DNA of 64,000 nt, from positions 23,867,206-23,931,205 of the forward strand of contig OZ038459.1 of assembly GCA_964036195.1 (NCBI GenBank), in the 5' to 3' direction. Origin of the DNA: Sphaerolaimus hirsutus (lineage: Eukaryota > Nematoda > Chromadorea > Monhysterida > Sphaerolaimidae). The notes beneath the pieces were generated by a model. The model had not been told where the DNA came from. It was given only the letters and a program-made list of their open reading frames with translations, and made no database searches. This document shows, piece by piece, positions 8,892 through 17,672 of the stretch (its first letter is position 1; each line of letters begins with the position of its first letter). A program made the position numbers and the translations under genes.

Positions 8892-11800
8892 GTGAAGGAA
8901 AATTCATCAGCGAAAATGGTTTCGCCAACGGGTCACATCAGAAAGACCCTGGGGCCAGCAAAGCACAGGGTGGAAAGTAGATTGGCAAGAGAATTTGCCA
9001 AGTATGACCTGGAACTATTTGCGGAAGCATCAAAGGATGATAAGAGAACAGAGATGAGAAGAGTGATTGCAACTATCAAACAGGAGGGTGCAAAATTGGA
9101 AAGTGCAATGACTGCAGTGAGAACTCAATTTGACGCATGGAGGGACATCGTCAAGGACATTGACGAACCCGACCAGTTGGAACAAGAACAGAAGATATAC
9201 CAAGACTCATATGAGGAATATGCAAATATGTCAGACTTGGTGACACAGAAAATGGCAGCCATGAATGTATACATCGAAGAGTTGCAAGACATGATCCAGC
9301 AACAGAGCGGAAATACCATGTATGAAGTCAATACAGCATTCATACAGCAGATGGCTGCCCAGATGGCTCTGACAGCTCAGGGAGCTGCTCCGGGGGCCAG
9401 TTCAACCAATGCAACCACAGCAAAGAGCGTCAAATTACAGAAACTGGAAGTGGAACAGTTTACTGGGGAAATTGTCAAATTTCGATCATGGTGGCAAATG
9501 TTCGAATCCCACATTCACAATCGGACAGATTTGGAGGACATTTCCAAGTTTTCATACTTGAGGAGCTTGCTGAAAGGCTCAGCATTTGGCATGATCAGTG
9601 GATTGAGTGTGACCGCAGAGAATTATGCACCCGCAATTGCAATGCTCAAGAAGAGATATGACCAGCCAGTTGTGGTCAGAAACACGCTGATGAGTAATAT
9701 CATGAAGTTGCGACAGGCCAGGAATACCTGTCAGGATATGAGAATTTTGTTTGATGCAATTGAAAGGCTGCTCCAGCAGTTGGAGTCACTGGGTGAATCA
9801 GTGGAACATCCAATGCTGTTGAGCCAGCTGCAACAGAAAGTGCCACCCGAGGTTCTCAGAGAAATCCAGAAGGAACAGGGAACTGAGGAAGCCTTGACGG
9901 TGGAGATATTCAGAAAGCTGTTTGGCAAGCAGCTAGCGCTCAGTGAGGCTGTACAGCACGCACAGCAAACTGAGGCACCAGTTCAGCAATCGCGCCAGGG
10001 ATTCGGGAATAATCCACGCGCACAGCAATTCAATAATCGATTCCAAGGCAATGGGAATCGATTCAGAGGGCCAGAGAACCCAAGGACCAGCACAGGGAGC
10101 ATGTCTGTGATCCAGAATGGTCAGAGTGCACCACAGGCTGGATTCATGAATCCTGGGAGGCCGTGTGTGTTCTGCAATGACACACAGCAATTACACTTTA
10201 ACGATAAGTGTCCAAAGTTCAAAACTGCCAGAGAAAGGAGAGTGATTTTGTCAAAGGCAGAGCGATGCCTGAGATGCCTGCAGAAAGGGCATTACATGAA
10301 TCAATGTCAATTTACGAGAAGTTGCTTCTATTGCAAGTCCAATAGGCACCACACTGCGGTGTGCCCAGAGAAATTTGGTGACAATGGCAATGGAAACGCT
10401 GGACGGCAAATTCCAGCATTTAGAGCAAATGGTCAACAGAATGGCCAGCAATCAACAAACAATGGCAGAAAGTCTGTGCCGACGGCCGGTCGACCAGCAC
10501 AGAGCCAACAGAGAAAAGCCACAGTGAATTGTGTCACTGTGGAAGAAGCTGGACCAGAAATGGTAGAGACAGAAACCATATCCAGCACAGTGGTTACAGA
10601 ACCAAATACAAAGCAACAAAATACGTCAGTGAACCTGTCAGTAAACAGGAATATGTCAATGTTGATGACAGCCAGAACCGTGATTGAGGCTTCAGAAATG
10701 GATACAGAGATGGAGCCTGAACAGCCACCACTACAGATTCAAGCGTTCCTGGACACAGGATCCCAAGGAACATACATGTCAGAGAAAGTGGCCAAGAAAC
10801 TCAATTTGAAGAGTACAGGTGAACACCACATCCAGGTGTACACATTCGGAAATGAAAAGCCGCACTATAAAGTAGTACAGCAAGTGGAATTCAGAATGCG
10901 GCTCAGAAATGGCCAGAAAGTTGATATGGTGGCTGATGTGGTCCCGACGTTGACCACAGAACAAGTCAAAGTGCCTGTGTCAGAACAGGACGAAAAGTAC
11001 CTGCAGAAGTACTTCCCGGATGAGAGTTACTTTGCAGACAGAATTCCCAAGGACAAAGGGACAGAGTGCAAGTTCAAGCCAGACATTATAGTGGGCTTGA
11101 ATTATTTCTGGGACTTGATGTCCAGAAACACCAGTACCACCAGACTTCCGTCAGGATTGTATGTCATTCCATCAGAATTGGGATTGCTGATGGGAGGTGG
11201 GCAGCTGACGAGCAACAGAAATCAATGGACCACGGATGGTGCATATCCAGTGGTTGTCAACACAATTGTGCATCAAATTCAGAGAGAAAAGTGGTACGAG
11301 GAAGCACCGTTTTCAGTTGCTCCTGTACCAAATGTCAAAGACATGGATAGACTGGATACCATTGGCATAATGGATCAGCCAGACCTCGTCGAGGATGATG
11401 AGGCCATAAAGCAATTCAATGAGAGTGTACAGAGAAACCCAGATGGACGATACTCTGTAAAGTTCATGTACAAACCGAATTTGCATGAACTCCCAGATAA
11501 CAAAGCAATGGCGTTCAAGAGGTTCAGGTACCTCACCAACAGGCTCAAGAGAGACCCAGAATTACTGGAGAAAATTCAGACAATCATGAAAACGCAAGAG
11601 GAGCAAGGAGTGATTGAGAAAGTTCAAGAGGATATTATGGATGGCAGAAAGTTCCATATATTGCCTCATCAACCAGTGATAACGCCAGAGAAAACTACCA
11701 CAAAGGTCAGAGAGGTATATGATGCCTCAGCGAAACCGCCAGGCATGCCAAGCTTGAATGAGTGCATGTACCGCGGTCCAGTGATACTACCACAGCTGGT

Positions 11801-13571
11801 AGGGATGCTGATGCGATTCCGGTTGCATGGAATCGCCCTGGTCGCAGACATAGAGAAAGCGTTTCTGCAGATTAGTCTGCAGGACAGTGACAGAGATGTG
11901 ACAAGATTTCTGTGGTACAAGGATCCCACGAAACCATCCATGGAGGACAACATTCAGATTTACAGATTTGCCAGAGTACCATTTGGTATAATCTGCAGCC
12001 CAGCGTTGCTGGCGCTGACAGTCAGATACCACTTGAATCAAGCTGGCACAGAAAATGCAAAATTGATCGATGAAAATCTGTATGTGGATAATTTGATCCT
12101 CAGTGTGGACACAGAGCAGAAAGCAATCGAATTGTACCAGGAATCCAAAGTGCTGTTCACAGAGGCACAGATGAATCTGAGAGAATGGAACAGCAACAAT
12201 AAGAGCTTTACTTGGCAATTGGCAGAGTCAGATGTAGCCAAGGAAATTGTCACAACAGTCCTAGGAATGAAATGGGACACAGAGAGCGACCAGATGTGGC
12301 TGAAAACGCCAAAGACAGTTCAGCAATCACAGTTATCAGAAACTGACCAGAAAATCAAACTTCCCACGAAAAGGACAGTTGCAAAGGTGACTGCGGGATG
12401 TTTTGATCCAATGGGACTTGTCAGTCCTGTCCTACTGCCAGCAAAGAGATTTTTGCAAACGTTATGGCATTCAGGACCAAGTGCCAAAGAATGGGACACA
12501 CCCCTGTCTGAGGAACAGACAGCAATTTGGCAGCAATTAGAGACAGAGTTGCTCAAAGTTGGACAGATCAAGTTCAACCGAAATTTGAATTATCAGAGTG
12601 GTGCAGATGCACAACTGCACATTTTCGTCGATGCCTCAGCAATGGCATACAGCGCAGCGGCATACATATGCCAGAAAACAGAAAATGACAGCGGCACGTC
12701 AAGCCTGCTGTACTCCAGATTGAGACTCGCTCCAAAGAAACCAGAAGTGACAATTCCACGGCTGGAATTGTTAGCAATGTTGATCGGCAGCAGAATGTCA
12801 AAGTTTATTCACAAAGAGCTCAAGGACGTCAAATTCAGTCAAACAGTTGTATGGTCAGATTCAACCTGTTGTCTGAAGTGGCTGACAACAGCGAAGCCAC
12901 TGGCATGTTTTGTCAAGAACAGATTGGATGAAATCAGGAAAATTCAGAGTGAGACAGAGAACATGCACATCAGACACATCGCAGGACTGGAGAACCCAGC
13001 TGACATGGCCACAAGAGGTATGAATATGTCAGAGTTGGAAGGCAGTAACCTGTGGTGGAAGGGGCCAGAATGGCTAATGACTGGAGAGTGGCCAGAGCCA
13101 AAAGTGGAGCCAGTTACGCCAGAAGTAATGGCAGAAATCAAGAAAGAAGAGCTCAAGTTCCCAAAAGCCAGCCCAATTTACCTGGGCGCCACACAGCAAG
13201 TGGTCAGTGACCCAGATGCCAGCAATGTGCAAGCTGATGAAAGCAAGCAAAGCAACCCATTGGGAATTGAGATTCAGAGATTCTCATCACTGACAAAGTT
13301 ACTGGATGCAACAGTATACGTGATGAGATTTGTGCGACAGATGCACAAAAAGCGCAGCAAAAATGACAGTCAGAATGGATTGTCAGAAATCATGAAAAGT
13401 ATCTGTGGTACAATGAAACCACAGGGAATTATCAGTATTGAAGAGAGAGAGGGTGCGTTGAAATATTGGATCAAAGTGACGCAACAGAATCATTACAAAG
13501 GAGTGGCAGAGATTCTGGCAACAGGCCACAGCAGAGGCAGCAAGAATAGCAAGAAAACAGCTGCAGACTAG
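8892..13571 (+). CDS. gag-pol: BEL/Pao Gag-protease-RT-RNase H polyprotein (1559 aa)
   Basis: Encodes capsid and the enzymes for copying the RNA genome in virus-like particles. Residues about 1-180 are charged and likely coiled coil. About 180-350 is the DUF1759-type Gag. Three zinc knuckles follow: a variant one near 425-440, then C-x2-C-x4-H-x4-C at 459-472 and 478-491. The aspartic protease has DTG at 621-623 and a DUF1758-like tail near 732-742. RT has D986 in ADIEKAF and a YVDN box at 1064-1067. RNase H carboxylates are visible at about D1247, E1292 and D1323. The region after about 1450 is the usual linker before integrase. The frame stops at TAG 13569-13571, inside the normally continuous Pol, so the next frame is part of the same polyprotein. 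The start could also be the ATG at 8916. Confidence 0.93.
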   Translation: MKENSSAKMVSPTGHIRKTLGPAKHRVESRLAREFAKYDLELFAEASKDDKRTEMRRVIATIKQEGAKLESAMTAVRTQFDAWRDIVKDIDEPDQLEQEQKIYQDSYEEYANMSDLVTQKMAAMNVYIEELQDMIQQQSGNTMYEVNTAFIQQMAAQMALTAQGAAPGASSTNATTAKSVKLQKLEVEQFTGEIVKFRSWWQMFESHIHNRTDLEDISKFSYLRSLLKGSAFGMISGLSVTAENYAPAIAMLKKRYDQPVVVRNTLMSNIMKLRQARNTCQDMRILFDAIERLLQQLESLGESVEHPMLLSQLQQKVPPEVLREIQKEQGTEEALTVEIFRKLFGKQLALSEAVQHAQQTEAPVQQSRQGFGNNPRAQQFNNRFQGNGNRFRGPENPRTSTGSMSVIQNGQSAPQAGFMNPGRPCVFCNDTQQLHFNDKCPKFKTARERRVILSKAERCLRCLQKGHYMNQCQFTRSCFYCKSNRHHTAVCPEKFGDNGNGNAGRQIPAFRANGQQNGQQSTNNGRKSVPTAGRPAQSQQRKATVNCVTVEEAGPEMVETETISSTVVTEPNTKQQNTSVNLSVNRNMSMLMTARTVIEASEMDTEMEPEQPPLQIQAFLDTGSQGTYMSEKVAKKLNLKSTGEHHIQVYTFGNEKPHYKVVQQVEFRMRLRNGQKVDMVADVVPTLTTEQVKVPVSEQDEKYLQKYFPDESYFADRIPKDKGTECKFKPDIIVGLNYFWDLMSRNTSTTRLPSGLYVIPSELGLLMGGGQLTSNRNQWTTDGAYPVVVNTIVHQIQREKWYEEAPFSVAPVPNVKDMDRLDTIGIMDQPDLVEDDEAIKQFNESVQRNPDGRYSVKFMYKPNLHELPDNKAMAFKRFRYLTNRLKRDPELLEKIQTIMKTQEEQGVIEKVQEDIMDGRKFHILPHQPVITPEKTTTKVREVYDASAKPPGMPSLNECMYRGPVILPQLVGMLMRFRLHGIALVADIEKAFLQISLQDSDRDVTRFLWYKDPTKPSMEDNIQIYRFARVPFGIICSPALLALTVRYHLNQAGTENAKLIDENLYVDNLILSVDTEQKAIELYQESKVLFTEAQMNLREWNSNNKSFTWQLAESDVAKEIVTTVLGMKWDTESDQMWLKTPKTVQQSQLSETDQKIKLPTKRTVAKVTAGCFDPMGLVSPVLLPAKRFLQTLWHSGPSAKEWDTPLSEEQTAIWQQLETELLKVGQIKFNRNLNYQSGADAQLHIFVDASAMAYSAAAYICQKTENDSGTSSLLYSRLRLAPKKPEVTIPRLELLAMLIGSRMSKFIHKELKDVKFSQTVVWSDSTCCLKWLTTAKPLACFVKNRLDEIRKIQSETENMHIRHIAGLENPADMATRGMNMSELEGSNLWWKGPEWLMTGEWPEPKVEPVTPEVMAEIKKEELKFPKASPIYLGATQQVVSDPDASNVQADESKQSNPLGIEIQRFSSLTKLLDATVYVMRFVRQMHKKRSKNDSQNGLSEIMKSICGTMKPQGIISIEEREGALKYWIKVTQQNHYKGVAEILATGHSRGSKNSKKTAAD
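13569..13571 (+). other. In-frame TAG between RNase H and integrase
   Basis: The same reading frame is open for 4.68 kb before and 4.06 kb after this codon. The next two codons are CAG TTG, close to the CAR-YYA context known to favour readthrough of UAG. It may be a leaky stop that lowers integrase-envelope output, or a single inactivating substitution. Other copies of the element would decide. Confidence 0.9.
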
Positions 13572-16500
13572 CAGTTGATCAAATGGCTCAATGTGCAAAT
13601 GCATCAGGATGGAATCCTGAAGTGCCATGGCAGAATGGAGCATACAGACCCACAGGAGGTCACAGTGCCACTCATACTGTTGCCAGCAACGGCTACAGTG
13701 ACTCAGATGATTGTCAGAGACCAGCATGAGAAGTTGATGCACGCAGGAGTGCAACATACATTGGCAGCGATCAGACAAAAGTACTGGATTACACAGGGCA
13801 GACGGGTGATCTACAATGTGACGAGAACCTGCCCAACCTGTAAGAAATTGGGAGCGAAGCCGTACCAGCTTCCACCAATGCCAGATTTACCAGAAACCAG
13901 AGTTCAGAGAGCCAGACCGTTCCAGTACACGGGCTTGGATTATTTGGGACCAGTTTGGTACAAAGTGGACAAAGATCACAGGAAAATGTGGATCTGTTTG
14001 TTCACATGCATGGTGACACGTGCAGTTCACCTGGAAAGTGTGCTGGACATGACAGCACAGGAATTCCTGAACGCAGTCAGGAGATTCATCGCCAGGCGTG
14101 GAAAACCTGAAGCAGTTATTTCAGACAATGCGACGCAATTCAAATTGACAGAGAAAGTGCTCAGCACAAGCACTGACAAAGCCATTAATATTGGAAAAGA
14201 ATGGTCAGAAATGGTCAAAAGTGGAGCAGTACAGACTTACTGCTCACAGCAACAAATCCAATGGAACATGACTACTCCTATGGCACCATGGCAGGGAGGA
14301 GTCTATGAGAGAATGGTGGGCATCACCAAGAAACATTTCAAGGCAGCTGTGGGGCACAGAATGTTAACCCTGCAAGAATTGTTAACACTTCTGCCAGAAG
14401 TCGAGGCAGTAGTCAACAGCAGGCCAATCTCTTACATCTATGGTGATGTGAAGAGCCTCAGGGTGCTAACGCCAAAAGACTTCCTGACAGGGGAAGGTCA
14501 GATTGGAGCACCACAGTTTGACGCAGACAAAGATGGAGAATTTGTGCCCAGAATGGATAACGCAGCGAAACTGCAGAAATATTGGGAGACAACCCAGCAA
14601 ACTTTGGATAAGTTCTGGGACTTGTGGCATCAAGAGTATATCCCGAGCTTGAGGGAAAGGACTCAGGTGACACACAAACATGGCAGATTGACAGCGACTC
14701 AAGAACCCAAAGTGAATGAAGTTGTGCTGATTTATGAAGAGAACATGCCCAGAGGTGCATGGAGGATGGGTCGCATCGAGCAGTTAGAGCCCAGCAAAGA
14801 TGGACAGATTCGCTCAGCAAAAGTCAGAACTGCCAACAGAAATGTGGTCAGCAGGCCACTCAATCAATTGTATCCGTTGGAAATCAATTCAAAGACAATG
14901 GATATCCCAGAGACAGCAGTGACAGTCAAAGTGGATCTACTGGACCCAGCAATTGTCCAGAAACATGTCAGAAATCAGAGCTCGAACAGAGACTCTGTAT
15001 CAAACCCTGTTCAAAACCCTGCTCAGAGGAACTCAGCATCGGATAGAGTCCTGAGGAGTGCGACAGGGAAAGCCACAGCAACCACCAGCAGTCTGGTGAT
15101 GGGAATGTTGTGCATGGTGTTGATGCTGACAAGCATGTCAGAGTCAGCAACGCTGAGAAAAGCCGGCAAAGCTTACAGCGAAGTATTTTCCAGAACATAC
15201 GTTCTAGAAACCTCGACAGTAAGGCCACCATCATTGGCAGCGCATCACGGATTGCCGCCTTTGCCTTCAGAATGGCCACCAAAATCTGTCAGAGAAATGC
15301 AGACTTATGAGAGATTCAAGGATGCAATTAAGGATCATCCTGTGGAACAAGTGATCAGTTCACAAAGCCAGAAGTATCAGATTTGCACCAGTGGAAGGCA
15401 TGGACATGCGCTTACAGTTCCTGAAGAAGTGCAGTGCCATATCCCACCAAGGAATTTTGTCAAGGCAATGAAAGTTACACTTTATGCACAGAGACAGATT
15501 CCACAGAAAGAGAAAGCATACAGATGCTACATCAGAATCAAAGAAATCATCACACACACCAGTTTCTGGGGAGCGAAAGGCATTACAGGCAATTTTGAGA
15601 AATACCAGCAAGTTGGCGTGGTAGCCTGTAACTATGCAAGAATTCACAAGATGTTCAGAGGAACACCTTTGGTGGAAATGGAGCCCAGAGTGTGGACAAC
15701 TAATCAAACCTTGAAAGTGGAATATTCATGGTGTTGCCATGACAAAGAGAATGTCGTCAGTAACTTCTACATGGAAGAAGGAACCGTGGCTTCACTTGAT
15801 GGAAAGACTGTAATCAGCGACTTGCAAGATTTCAGCCAGTGCAGAGCCATGATGGGACATTGCAGAGACCACAATTATGGAATCACAGTGTGGGATACGG
15901 AGAATTTCAAGCATCAATGTGCATATGAGAGAATTGGCAGATTCAAATCAGAAATATCTGGCCAGACAATTATTGTATCAAAGTTGCAAGCAGCATACTC
16001 CCACAGCAACAAGACAAAGAGACCAATTGGCTCAGAATGTGTTCCAGGAGACACATACTACACCGATCAAGGAGGTGTATTCATCCAGTTTGACAGAAGA
16101 GAAGATGTGCCTGTAGAATGGGCAATGCCAGGAAAGATAGTGGAGGCGAGAGAGTCAACAATCAGTGGAACATTGTATGCCAGATTGGACGACAGAAACT
16201 CCAAGTTTCAGTTCCTGCAACATGTGGTCAGAGAGATGACTCAGGCACAATTTGCGATTGTATGGCATCAATTATGTCAACTTCGCAAGAACCAGCTGGA
16301 CATGTTGACTCAGCTTTTCCGCATCGATCCAACACTGGGGATTCGAGCCATGCTGGGAAGACAGGATGTTCATGCAGAATGGGCTGGAGAAGCAATTATG
16401 TTTTGGGAATGCAAGGAAGTGCAGCCATACATAATTTATCAGACAGGAAAAGTGGGAGAGACATGTTACAAGTACACACCAATGAGATTGGACAAAGACG

Positions 16501-17630
16501 GGCCCTTGTGGTTCAAGAGCCCAGGCAGCAGAGACTTGGTGGAGAAATCACCAGAAGAGGATTGCAGCCACACCACACCGCACCTGTACAGAAATGAACA
16601 TGGACAGTGGAAGTCCGCACATGGAATGGTGCATGTCACAGAGACTCCAATCGAAATGACATGGAAAGGACAATGGCAGGCCTTCACGTTTGATGCGCCT
16701 CACCTGTTTACCAACATTGTCAACAGAGCGACCAATTTCATGGATGTCAGAGGCCAGATTCAGAGATTACAGAACTTAGAGCATGTGCAGAACCAGTTGA
16801 TCGATTACACGGCAGATATGTCATTGGATCCCAGAGTGATCAGAAATTCAATAGAAGGCATTGGAGCTGGAATTGGACAGACAGCAGCAGGAATCGGCAA
16901 AGCATATGGTCATTATATATCTGGAGTATCAAAAGGGTACACCAACTTTATGGGAGGAATGCTGAAAGGACCCTTTCAAGTGATCATCAACACAATCGCA
17001 ATGCTGCTGGGGATCACAATCCTGATAGCCGGAATTGTAGCTGCAGGATACCTGTGGTACAATTGGAGGATTGCCACAGGGAAACCAGTGATTCCACCGT
17101 GTGTATACACATGCATATGGAAATGCATAGTGTGTCCATTCAAATGCATATGGCTATGCTTCAGAGCCATCAGATACACTATCAAGAAATCAACTCAGAA
17201 AGAGACCAATTATCCACAAAGAAAAGTGCGCAAGACAGAGTTGAGACCAGCAATCAAAAGGAGAGCCAGATCCAACTCAACACAGTCCGTCAGATTTGCC
17301 AGAAGAGCAGAAACCGAGGACAGAATGGCAAAGTCACTATCAGCATACGTTCAGCCAGATGAAAGTTCAGCTGATGAGAGACAAGTCAGAGTCAGGAACA
17401 GAGACAGTGTTCACATGCCTGATATCCGCAAATTCACCTCACGCGAACGCGCAGGAAGCGACACGGGCAACTACCTGCTTCATCATCAGGCTAGGTCAGC
17501 GTTGGCATCACCCACAACCGGACCTGCGACTTCACGCACACCCACGACTTCGCGTACGACCACGTTCACCACCGAGGCGACTGTGGAAACGCCACTCATC
17601 ACGTTGGCACCCACCACCACCAACATGTGA
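13572..17630 (+). CDS. Integrase plus envelope-like polyprotein (downstream part of Pol)
   Basis: Open from just after the TAG to TGA at 17628-17630, in the frame of gag-pol. Numbering from the TTG at 13575: the zinc-binding domain shows H51/H56 and C86/C89. The integrase core has D122, D184 and E245 (the last in VYERM). A DUF5641-type BEL C-terminal domain covers about 330-435. Residues 505-523 are hydrophobic and could be a signal peptide for the following envelope-like part. No ATG is placed to start integrase separately, so expression most likely needs readthrough of the TAG; the envelope part could alternatively come from a spliced RNA. It ends 42 bp before the 3' LTR. Its tail after about 1200 is basic, then Thr/Pro/Ser-rich. 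Confidence 0.9.
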   Translation, partial: QLIKWLNVQMHQDGILKCHGRMEHTDPQEVTVPLILLPATATVTQMIVRDQHEKLMHAGVQHTLAAIRQKYWITQGRRVIYNVTRTCPTCKKLGAKPYQLPPMPDLPETRVQRARPFQYTGLDYLGPVWYKVDKDHRKMWICLFTCMVTRAVHLESVLDMTAQEFLNAVRRFIARRGKPEAVISDNATQFKLTEKVLSTSTDKAINIGKEWSEMVKSGAVQTYCSQQQIQWNMTTPMAPWQGGVYERMVGITKKHFKAAVGHRMLTLQELLTLLPEVEAVVNSRPISYIYGDVKSLRVLTPKDFLTGEGQIGAPQFDADKDGEFVPRMDNAAKLQKYWETTQQTLDKFWDLWHQEYIPSLRERTQVTHKHGRLTATQEPKVNEVVLIYEENMPRGAWRMGRIEQLEPSKDGQIRSAKVRTANRNVVSRPLNQLYPLEINSKTMDIPETAVTVKVDLLDPAIVQKHVRNQSSNRDSVSNPVQNPAQRNSASDRVLRSATGKATATTSSLVMGMLCMVLMLTSMSESATLRKAGKAYSEVFSRTYVLETSTVRPPSLAAHHGLPPLPSEWPPKSVREMQTYERFKDAIKDHPVEQVISSQSQKYQICTSGRHGHALTVPEEVQCHIPPRNFVKAMKVTLYAQRQIPQKEKAYRCYIRIKEIITHTSFWGAKGITGNFEKYQQVGVVACNYARIHKMFRGTPLVEMEPRVWTTNQTLKVEYSWCCHDKENVVSNFYMEEGTVASLDGKTVISDLQDFSQCRAMMGHCRDHNYGITVWDTENFKHQCAYERIGRFKSEISGQTIIVSKLQAAYSHSNKTKRPIGSECVPGDTYYTDQGGVFIQFDRREDVPVEWAMPGKIVEARESTISGTLYARLDDRNSKFQFLQHVVREMTQAQFAIVWHQLCQLRKNQLDMLTQLFRIDPTLGIRAMLGRQDVHAEWAGEAIMFWECKEVQPYIIYQTGKVGETCYKYTPMRLDKDGPLWFKSPGSRDLVEKSPEEDCSHTTPHLYRNEHGQWKSAHGMVHVTETPIEMTWKGQWQAFTFDAPHLFTNIVNRATNFMDVRGQIQRLQNLEHVQNQLIDYTADMSLDPRVIRNSIEGIGAGIGQTAAGIGKAYGHYISGVSKGYTNFMGGMLKGPFQVIINTIAMLLGITILIAGIVAAGYLWYNWRIATGKPVIPPCVYTCIWKCIVCPFKCIWLCFRAIRYTIKKSTQKETNYPQRKVRKTELRPAIKRRARSNSTQSVRFARRAETEDRMAKSLSAYVQPDESSADERQVRVRNRDSVHMPDIRKFTSRERAGSDTGNYLLHHQARSALASPTTGPATSRTPTTSRTTTFTTEATVETPLITLAPTTTNM
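15087..17630 (+). CDS. env: Envelope-like glycoprotein region (gB-like layout)
   Basis: Residues about 505-1351 of the integrase-containing frame. In order: a hydrophobic signal-like segment (505-523), a long cysteine-containing ectodomain with N-x-S/T sites, a glycine-rich stretch with small residues at regular spacing (about 1094-1130), a Pro-Phe turn at 1133-1134, a membrane helix (about 1137-1161), a Cys-rich juxtamembrane block (1176-1195), and a basic cytoplasmic tail. This layout resembles the membrane-proximal and membrane segments of herpesvirus gB, a class III fusogen. That family link is inference from layout; no profile search was possible. The product would act at membranes and could allow cell-to-cell transfer. 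Confidence 0.65.
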   Translation, partial: SSLVMGMLCMVLMLTSMSESATLRKAGKAYSEVFSRTYVLETSTVRPPSLAAHHGLPPLPSEWPPKSVREMQTYERFKDAIKDHPVEQVISSQSQKYQICTSGRHGHALTVPEEVQCHIPPRNFVKAMKVTLYAQRQIPQKEKAYRCYIRIKEIITHTSFWGAKGITGNFEKYQQVGVVACNYARIHKMFRGTPLVEMEPRVWTTNQTLKVEYSWCCHDKENVVSNFYMEEGTVASLDGKTVISDLQDFSQCRAMMGHCRDHNYGITVWDTENFKHQCAYERIGRFKSEISGQTIIVSKLQAAYSHSNKTKRPIGSECVPGDTYYTDQGGVFIQFDRREDVPVEWAMPGKIVEARESTISGTLYARLDDRNSKFQFLQHVVREMTQAQFAIVWHQLCQLRKNQLDMLTQLFRIDPTLGIRAMLGRQDVHAEWAGEAIMFWECKEVQPYIIYQTGKVGETCYKYTPMRLDKDGPLWFKSPGSRDLVEKSPEEDCSHTTPHLYRNEHGQWKSAHGMVHVTETPIEMTWKGQWQAFTFDAPHLFTNIVNRATNFMDVRGQIQRLQNLEHVQNQLIDYTADMSLDPRVIRNSIEGIGAGIGQTAAGIGKAYGHYISGVSKGYTNFMGGMLKGPFQVIINTIAMLLGITILIAGIVAAGYLWYNWRIATGKPVIPPCVYTCIWKCIVCPFKCIWLCFRAIRYTIKKSTQKETNYPQRKVRKTELRPAIKRRARSNSTQSVRFARRAETEDRMAKSLSAYVQPDESSADERQVRVRNRDSVHMPDIRKFTSRERAGSDTGNYLLHHQARSALASPTTGPATSRTPTTSRTTTFTTEATVETPLITLAPTTTNM

Positions 17631-17672
17631 CGTTGCTGCAACAACGGGGTGCAGCAATTCTTCCGCCCGGAG

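Noticed and set aside
13575-13577. TTG as a true start codon of the integrase frame
   Set aside because: The frame continues directly from gag-pol and the first residues belong to the conserved Pol linker; the TTG is only the first listed alternative start.
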